DNA from: Chrysemys picta bellii
Lineage: Eukaryota > Chordata > Testudines > Emydidae
DNA length: 64,000 nt
Assembly: GCF_011386835.1 (NCBI RefSeq)
Contig: NC_088795.1
Location: forward strand, 105,088,434-105,152,433
Direction of reading: 5' to 3'
The notes beneath the pieces were generated by a model. That model was not told the origin of the DNA and made no database searches. It worked only from the letters and a program-made list of their open reading frames with translations. The translations under genes and the position numbers were made by a program. Of this stretch, positions 56,851 through 64,000 are shown piece after piece. Every line of letters starts with the position of its first letter. The stretch's first letter is position 1.

Positions 56851-58528
56851 CAGCTGCAGTGGAGCAGATAAGGATATTTATGACAAATAAAGCTCATAAC
56901 TTCATTTCATATAGATTAATTTAAGCATGAGTCCTTGCTTAGATCTAGATCTACATAAACTTTAAAGTTTTAAAACAAAACCATTTGTAAATTAAGGTGA
57001 CTTGGGGGGGGGGGAGAGAACAGTTGACATATTGTTGAAATATCACATAAAAGAGTCACTTTTAATCCTGTAAAAACTAAAACTTTGTCCTAGATATCAG
57101 CAGTGAAATTTTGATTACCAATTTTTATTACAATGCCTACCAACGGGATTTATACCTGGAAAAAAATAAATATATCCTTAACTATGGAGTTGCTCCTGAT
57201 ACATTCATAATGAGATTACACAGGCAAATTGACACAAGAGGTCTCCAAATGCTTGGCAACATGGCAACATATCATTAAGGGCTTTTATGTTTTATCTGTA
57301 CCATTTCCAATGCCCAGTGATTCTGCTAGCATTGTGAATCAACATGATAAAGCTGCTCCAGACCCACCCAAACCCACTGGTTGCTGCTCAGCATTTCTTC
57401 CATACCCAAAAATTTTTGCTGCTACTGCAACTCAGTAAATGGAATGCAGTTGTGTCTGCTAATGGTCCTCCTCACCCTTGGCTCACACATTGCTGTCCCC
57501 CACATGCTCTGCTAATAGGGCATGGATATTGATAACTCTGCCATCGACTGTATCTGCCCACAAGGGGAACCCCTGCAACCCTCCTTCAAATTTGCCCACA
57601 AGGTAGATAATGAATTCTTTCCTGTTACTCCTTAGTCTCATGAACCATGCTTCTCCTCTCTCCCCCACTCCATCACTGACTGAGATAAATTATTCCCTAT
57701 ATGGCCAAGAAAATTAAATCACATTAATACTTTTACCTTCCGAGGGATGGCCAACCCTAATTTCAGTTACCAGCATCTTGGATGTATATACAGGCAGATT
57801 AGGCAGAAAGATAAAGCAACAGTAATAGCTGCATCATACTTAAGCTTGACACATGCTTTCCATTATAAGATAGAACTGTCCTCTAAAATCCCCAGTATAT
57901 TTTTTCTCCCCAGTTTTCCTTCTATTGCAAGATTCCCTTGCACAAAGAGGTCTGCCAACTAGTTTTTCAATCTGGATTGGAGACTGTTTTTGAAAACTCC
58001 CTTTTCCATTTTAATTCTGTGTTGTGAGCAAGATCAATAATCGTTTCTGTGCCTCGGGTTCCTCACTAGTTAGGTCTCCAGAACACTCTGGATATATAGA
58101 GGGTCTCAATCTGGAGTGCGCAGAGTGAACTTTCTTTAAGTTTTAATGGAGTAAACCCAGTATTCTCCTTTTTTTAACACTATTGTATTTTTGGAAAGTA
58201 TGTATTAATTGGTACCTCCTTATTATTTGTAGCAGAGAAAAATATTGTGTTTCCTGGTATCTCTACATTATTTATGGACTGTGCCCTTTCAGCCACTTTC
58301 CTAGTCTCTGCACAGCAATTATTACTAACTGTTTTTACTCCAATGTGATTCAAGTTCCTGTTCAGCTGTGCCTGTACTGTAATGGAAGGGTGGATGAATG
58401 AGTCCTTTCTATATTTAATTGAGATCCAGGTAATTCAGAGATGAATCACTAACCCTTTGCTGTTACAGAATCTATCTCTCAACTGCAACTGTACACCAGG
58501 ATCCGGGGGAAGAGGGATTATATATATA
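56851..58528. other. Intronic sequence without recognised gene
   Basis: A poly-G run lies at 57005-57014. Frames of 72 codons or fewer, none with a domain. Confidence 0.55.
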
Positions 58529-58973
58529 TATCTTGGGCCTTAATGTATTTGTGTAAATTTGGAGTAATGCTGGTGTAAAACTGGTGTAAGTCAGGGAATA
58601 ATCTTTATATGTATATATGATAGACATAGATATAGATAATGTGGCTGGCAGGCTATTGGAAGCCTGATTATTGGAAGCCTGTCTGGTTTCTGGAGGAACT
58701 TCGTCAAATAAAATCATTTCTCAACTTTACCCTGTGGACCAATCTGGCAGCTGGGCAATCCCAAGATTGGGAAGAGGGACACTAAAGAGGTAAAGGCACC
58801 TTTGCTCACACTCCTCAAATTCCCAAGCACAATTAGGATGCAGCCTGGGATGTAGCCCATTTTGCCAAGGTATATCAGACTACACAAGAGCTCTGATTAT
58901 TCCCTAACTTACACCAGTTTTACACCAGCATTACTCCTTATTTACACAAATACATTTGGGCCCAAGGTATGAG
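58529..58973. repeat. Fold-back element with about 70-bp arms
   Basis: The left arm 58529-58602 (CTTGGGCCTTAATGTATTTG...GGAATAATC) is matched by the reverse complement of 58897-58973 with a few substitutions. The arms contain GGTGTAAAACTGGTGTAAG. The 295-bp spacer is unrelated and holds a direct repeat TATTGGAAGCCTG (about 58653 and 58669). A (TA)n run precedes the left arm. Class unknown; a MITE with long inverted repeats is plausible. Confidence 0.7.
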
Positions 58974-61900
58974 GCAGTCAAGAATCAGGCCTATGAAGTC
59001 TGCAGCATCAGAACTGCACTCATGCAGCAGCACTGGTTGACATCACAGCAACTTTTACTCTCCTTGCGTTTCCATAAGACCTAACAAGGAAGGGTAGGAA
59101 TTCAGATAACCACAGTGATACTGACACTGAAATTTAGTATGACTTAAATGCAGTGACAACAGCAGCATTACCATCACCGTACTAAAATGATTATTGCTCA
59201 CTTTCCTTGGTGTTTTACTTATCTTCATTACTTCCACCGCCGTTGGTGTTTATCCAACCACAGATATTTGAAAATGATGCTCTAAAGCTAGATGAAGATA
59301 TTATGAGACAATCACCACTAGTCTCAGAGAGTCAATCAATGTCAAATGCTAGTGAGATAAATTTAATGACATTGATATGTGTATGGGACAGATCTGAAGA
59401 GTGGAAGAACAGTAACATCAACTAATCACGCAAATTCAAGGTGTTTCTTTAAGCACTGGATTTTTGACAAAACATGCCATTATACTTTTCTTTGTATTCT
59501 ATCTTAATTGCTAGCAGCTTGTTAAAAGACTAACAAACAAAATATTAATGAACAATTACTATTCTGCGTGAATGCATTCAACCCACACAACTCTTTGTTT
59601 CCCCTTACAGTCACACATTTCTATCATTCTAAATTCCTATTGTTGTGTTTAATGTACAACTGGTAAATTAAACAGGCATTATTTTTCAATGAGAAGCCTG
59701 TAACACCTTAGAGAAGTACTTCAACAGAAAAAAAGAGAAGAGAAATACTTTGACAAGAATAAAGTCCTTGATTATTAGCTACAATTATTAACAAATGAAG
59801 ATTGCATACAATGGTTGAATAAAATGGTAATAAAGACCCTATAAAGACACTATATCAGAAAGAAATTCAAGGCTTGTCTATATGGCCCTGCAATGCAGAC
59901 TCTGGTGGCTGGTCTGCTCCTAAGTGAATAAGCTCAATAAAAGCAAAGCTGGTACATTTGTTCATTGACGTTGACAACGACGATTCCATTTTAATTATTT
60001 ATGCTCATACTTCATAATGTACTAGTAAACATAATGTAGTATATTTAAAAAAAAGAAGAAGAAGAAGTAGAGAAAGTCTTAGTAATCCAGCAACTCACTA
60101 CAGTCCCTACTATTAAATCTGTGCTCACATGTTGTAGCCATGGCCGGTATTTTATGAGAATTACAAAGGTTGAGGATTAGTGGAGAATAGGTTAGTGAGC
60201 TTTCACTTTGCTGAAATATCACCAGAAGGGAATCCAAACCATCCACTCTGCAGCCATCCTAGCCAGCAGGGTCCCTACCCATGTTGTCTAACCACAAAGC
60301 CCCCCCTTCTCTCCTGATTCCTCCTCCTTTTGCCCCATACAAGTTCCTGAGAATCACCTTTCTCTTTCCCGTTATTCGACATGTTTTTCCCTCAGCCTGG
60401 AGGACCTATAGCCCCTTTCTCTCTCCCTCTCTCTTTTCTTAGGCCTTACAAATTTCTTTTCCCTCACTCCTGCAACCAATTACAGATGAGTAGGGGGCTT
60501 ATTGCTGCCATTTGGCATCACTATCACCTAACCACTAAATATGCTCTCTGCTCATGACACCCCTCAATTTTCCCAGCTTTGTAGTGAGATGCAGAGATTG
60601 AGTTGGTGCCAGGAGAAGAACTGGGAAACAGAGAGCATGCTGAGTGAGCAAAGAGAGGACTCTCAGCTGCCAGACATGCCTAGACACAGCCAGGAGGGTG
60701 GTCTCCAGGAACAGATGAGAGACAAACACTTTTTAAAAGTTCTGACAGATGGCTAGAAAAGCAAGAGACACATGAGGAAAGTTGGGGAGCAGAAAAAGAA
60801 CCACAAGATGGATGTTAAGTAGATCTGTCTCCAGCTCAAGCAACTTCTTGTTTTGTGACAGTCCTATGACAGCGGCAGCAGAAAAGAGACACACAAAGAA
60901 GCAGAGGGCATATGAGACATTCCTTTGCAGCAATTACAGCTATATGAGGAGCTGTGGTAGAGGTGGTTGAAATGACTGTTTGTGTTTTCTTTTTGCCTGC
61001 TTCCAAATTGTTGTTTCAGCGGCTCACCATTTGGGCTGTTACAAGAACCAGGCACCTGGAGTGTCCTCTTTTTCATGTCTAATGGAAAGGGAACATGAGT
61101 AGTAATCCCTTGGTCTTCCCAACCATTTTTATATCAATTCTATAACATTTTTATATCATGCACCTTTATCATATTTCTCCTTTTCCTTTCCAGATGAAGC
61201 TATGCTAAGGTTTTTGTGTAGGGAAGTGCAATTTCACCGAATCTAGTATTTTCTTCAGCTCCTTGTACAGAATCCACTCCCACTCCCCACACATCCTTCC
61301 AATCATTTTCACTGAATTCATCTGAACATTTTTTTTTATTTCTTTCCTGTCTTTTTTAGATGAGGTGACCAAATGTAGCATCCCAGGTGATGAGGATGCA
61401 TTCATTTATGTAAATGGCACTACAATATTTTCCATATTAGTCACTATTCCCTTTATCGTAGAGACTAAAACTTTACTTTTGGACTTTCCTCAGTTATGCC
61501 TACATCATTTTTCCTGAGTGGTTACAACTAGTTGAGAAACCATCAATGCATATGGGTAGTTTAAATTTCTCTTTTCAGTGTTGATTACCTTGCACTTGTA
61601 TGCAACCATTGTCTTGTCTAATGGGCTATATGTGTCTAGGTCTTCTGGAGTTCCTATCTCTAACAGTGTAACATTATGTGTTCTTGGGGAAAAAATTCTA
61701 CTTCACTTCCATCCTTGATCCATTATATAATTTAATAATTATATTAAATGCTGATCCTACTACTAATCAATTTATTAGTCTTGACCTCTTTCCGTGCTGA
61801 CATCTGGCCATTTAGTCCTGCTCTAACTCCTTACCAGTTTTCAATTCATAATAGGACTTTCCCCCTCACTGTATGTTAACCAAGCCTTAGTAGCCTTTTC

Positions 61901-62947
61901 TGATTTTTCATAACAAAAATCATTTCAAAGTCTAGGTCCTTGTGCTTTTCCACTCCACTGTGTGAAAAGGAGAAAAATATGGTCATCACTTTCAGATAGG
62001 GCTGGACACATACAGAAGATCTGCTGCCTTTGGGAGCTCCAAACAAACTCACAGGCATAGACAGACAGAAACTGGATTGAGCTGAGACTGGGATGCTCCC
62101 CTAATAAACTGGTGAATTATGCAGTAAGTGGGAAATGTGGTGAGGGTTAATGCTGCTCAAAACAGCATTAAACTCTGCTCTCTGGCTTCTAACTCCCTTG
62201 TAAAAGGGGTAGTGTGCAGCTGCTGACTGAAAGCTAGTGGCAATACAGCAAATGATTGAGCTGGGAGGGAGCTAGGAGGTTTACAGACTGCCTCTCTTCA
62301 TATACATTAGATTGAGATCTACAGTTTCACCCTAGAGTTTTCTGAGACACACACCTGTGATTGTGAAAGAAAAATAAGATGAGTTTTCTGTATTCTGCCT
62401 CATGGATTATTTTTGAGTAAGTTATCCTTTCCACTCATTTTTCCATGAAGAGGGTCAATATGGCTTTGAATAAATCATAAGCACCAGTTCTGCCATAGCT
62501 ACTATTTTAGCTCCTTCATGCAGCCAAATTCTAGTTGCTTGTGCAAGAGTGTAGAAACAGGTGGGAAGGGGCTGAAAGACATCAATTGCCCTTGCATCTC
62601 CTTTGTATACTTGTAACCCAGTCCCACAGAATTCTGTTTTCTGCATTCACCAAATATAAGGTACAAGAAAGTGTCAGTAAATGACAGCAATGCTAGAAAC
62701 TTCAAAGGGGAGTGGTGGGAAGGATGGCAGTGTGGTCCTCTTCTGATCCAAACCTGGTAGGAGCTGGAGGATGTCACATGGCAGTGGGGAGCAAGATATA
62801 CACTTTTAACCTCCACGTCACAATACAGTCCACTAAACTGCATCCGGCTGGACAGACACAACTTGGCCAAGTTGATTTGTCCTAATCATATCATACTCAA
62901 TAATTCTGCCCTTAATGATTTTGCATGAACATTGGCATTTTCTATGG
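58974..62947. other. Intronic sequence without recognised gene
   Basis: AT-rich with an AAG run at 60052-60068. Frames up to 122 codons (62502-62870 minus) show no domain, and no transposon termini were noticed over about 4 kb. Confidence 0.5.
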
Positions 62948-63130
62948 ATCATAGAATCATAGAATATCGGGGTTGGAAGGGACCTCAGGAGGTCATCTAG
63001 TCCAACCCCCTGCTCAAAGCAGGACCAATCCCCAACTAAATCATCCCAGCCAGGGCTTCATCAATCCTGACCTTAAAATCCTCTAAGGAAGGAGATTCCA
63101 CCACCTCCCTAGGTAACCCATTCCAATGCT
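62948..63130 (-). mobile_element. CR1 3' end fragment, minus strand
   Basis: ATCATAGAATCATAGAATAT (octamer tail), then GGGTTGGAAGGGACCTCAGG and CTGCTCAAAGCAGGACCAAT, then the reverse of the ORF2 end (CCACCTCCCTAGGTAACCCA). About 183 bp, closely matching the young CR1 at 28320-28515. It is 5' truncated. Confidence 0.9.
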
Positions 63131-64000
63131 TTATGCTGGATATGTTCCCCTCTGCTAATTTATACTACTTCATACAATTTTCCACTCTACATCCATATTT
63201 ATTTTAATTGAACTCATTATCAAGACAGGAAAACCTGCTCTGCATACTCTGAATTAGTAACTTCCCACAGCATCACGTTAATAGCAACATAAATTAGTTC
63301 TCCCTCCCCCCCCCCCCAAAAAAGAAAGAAAATCATGCATTAATGTTTATGCATTGCAGCTGGAAAATAAAATAACCCAAAAAATAAATTCTGACAAGAT
63401 GCATGTAACAAAGTGGCAAAGCTCTTTTGTTAAGTTGACTCACCCTGTCGCCCTGCAGCGAGCTGCTGATATATTGCTACTGATTTATTTTGGCAGAAGT
63501 TGCTTATTAACTCTACCTTGGGAATAAAGCAGGTGGGAGTGGATCTTTCAGCTGAAGGAACTAGGGTGGGATTCTGGGCTGTGCCTCTAAAAGGAGCAGC
63601 CCAGGTGATCTGTTTAATTTATAGAAGCCACTTCCCAGGCTGCCCTGTGTGCTTTTATGCTGCAATGTGTAGTGCAAACCCTGCTCCTGTAAACCAGTCC
63701 CACCCCTTAGTCCTGCACCCAGCATGCCCCCTACAATGGGGCCTGTGAAGGGATCCTAAGAAGACAGCTTTCCATAATGCAACCCTCCCCTGGCCAGACA
63801 TGGGCTTTTAGTGTCTCTTTATGCTGCTCTGGCTCTTTTAACCAGTGTAAAAGGGCTGGAGCAAGGGTGAAGATCTCACCCCTTATGTCTACTACAGAAA
63901 GGATCTCTGAAGGGAACCATTTAGCTTACAGAAAGGGTTACCAGTAGGTTGACATTTATGTTTTTATTTTTATTAATTGAATTACCAATAAAGCCAAATC
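63131..64000. other. Intronic sequence without recognised gene
   Basis: Contains a poly-C run at 63307-63317 followed by A-rich sequence. The frame 63500-63748 (82 codons) has no domain. Confidence 0.5.

Overview
This window looks like intronic DNA from a cryptodiran turtle. The evidence is the repeat landscape: CR1 LINEs ending in tandem octamer tails, tRNA-derived SINEs with a CR1-like tail (the tortoise PolIII/Cry I type), several Penelope-like retroelements, a DIRS1-like/LAP2-alpha-type gag relic, and many hAT- and Harbinger-like non-autonomous DNA transposons, alongside ancient MIR SINEs. There are no operons, bacterial genes, CRISPR arrays or tRNA/rRNA genes. The species assignment rests on family recognition, not on a search.

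The only host coding sequence I can support is one 217-bp exon on the minus strand at 46485-46701. It has a clean splice acceptor and donor, an open frame, and the RRVTF motif of delta-1 protocadherin cytoplasmic tails. The best match from memory is protocadherin 9 (PCDH9), a gene known for very long introns. On that reading, 46702-64000 is intron upstream of the exon and 1-46484 is intron downstream of it.

Layout. 1-1934: a fold-back hAT element with transposase remnants on both strands, interrupted by a GC-rich hAT MITE with an 8-bp target duplication. 1940-2530: a Tigger/pogo-like relic. 3321-4430: a 1.1-kb fold-back element with tRNA-like segments inside. 6276-10856: a long dead CR1 on the minus strand (ORF1 esterase, endonuclease, reverse transcriptase) hit by a 308-bp hAT MITE, followed by an LTR-like block to about 11590. 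13251-13921 and 16787-17007: hAT MITEs. 19187-21720: old CR1 and an LTR-like repeat. 23327-24955: SINE, palindromic MITEs, and one Penelope-type unit nested in another. 27170-29290: a young CR1 with an uninterrupted RT frame inserted in an older CR1. 29294-34474: three Harbinger-like MITEs and a SINE. 34480-35420: an LTR-like block with a CR1 tail. 37197-42090: MIR SINEs and two Penelope-like elements with GIY-YIG endonuclease relics, one of them carrying a nested near-perfect 188-bp palindrome. 42290-43320: old CR1 split by a MITE. 47584-47775: an isolated AT-rich hairpin. 48628-53372: more MITEs, one nested. 55008-56850: the DIRS1-like gag relic. 58529-58973: a fold-back element. 62948-63130: a CR1 tail.

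I found no new multi-gene system. What deserves a second look is the architecture of the transposon insertions: nested Penelope units with retrotransposition-type target duplications, long hairpins, and a set of MITEs sharing a GTCTACACT-like terminus with TWA target duplications.
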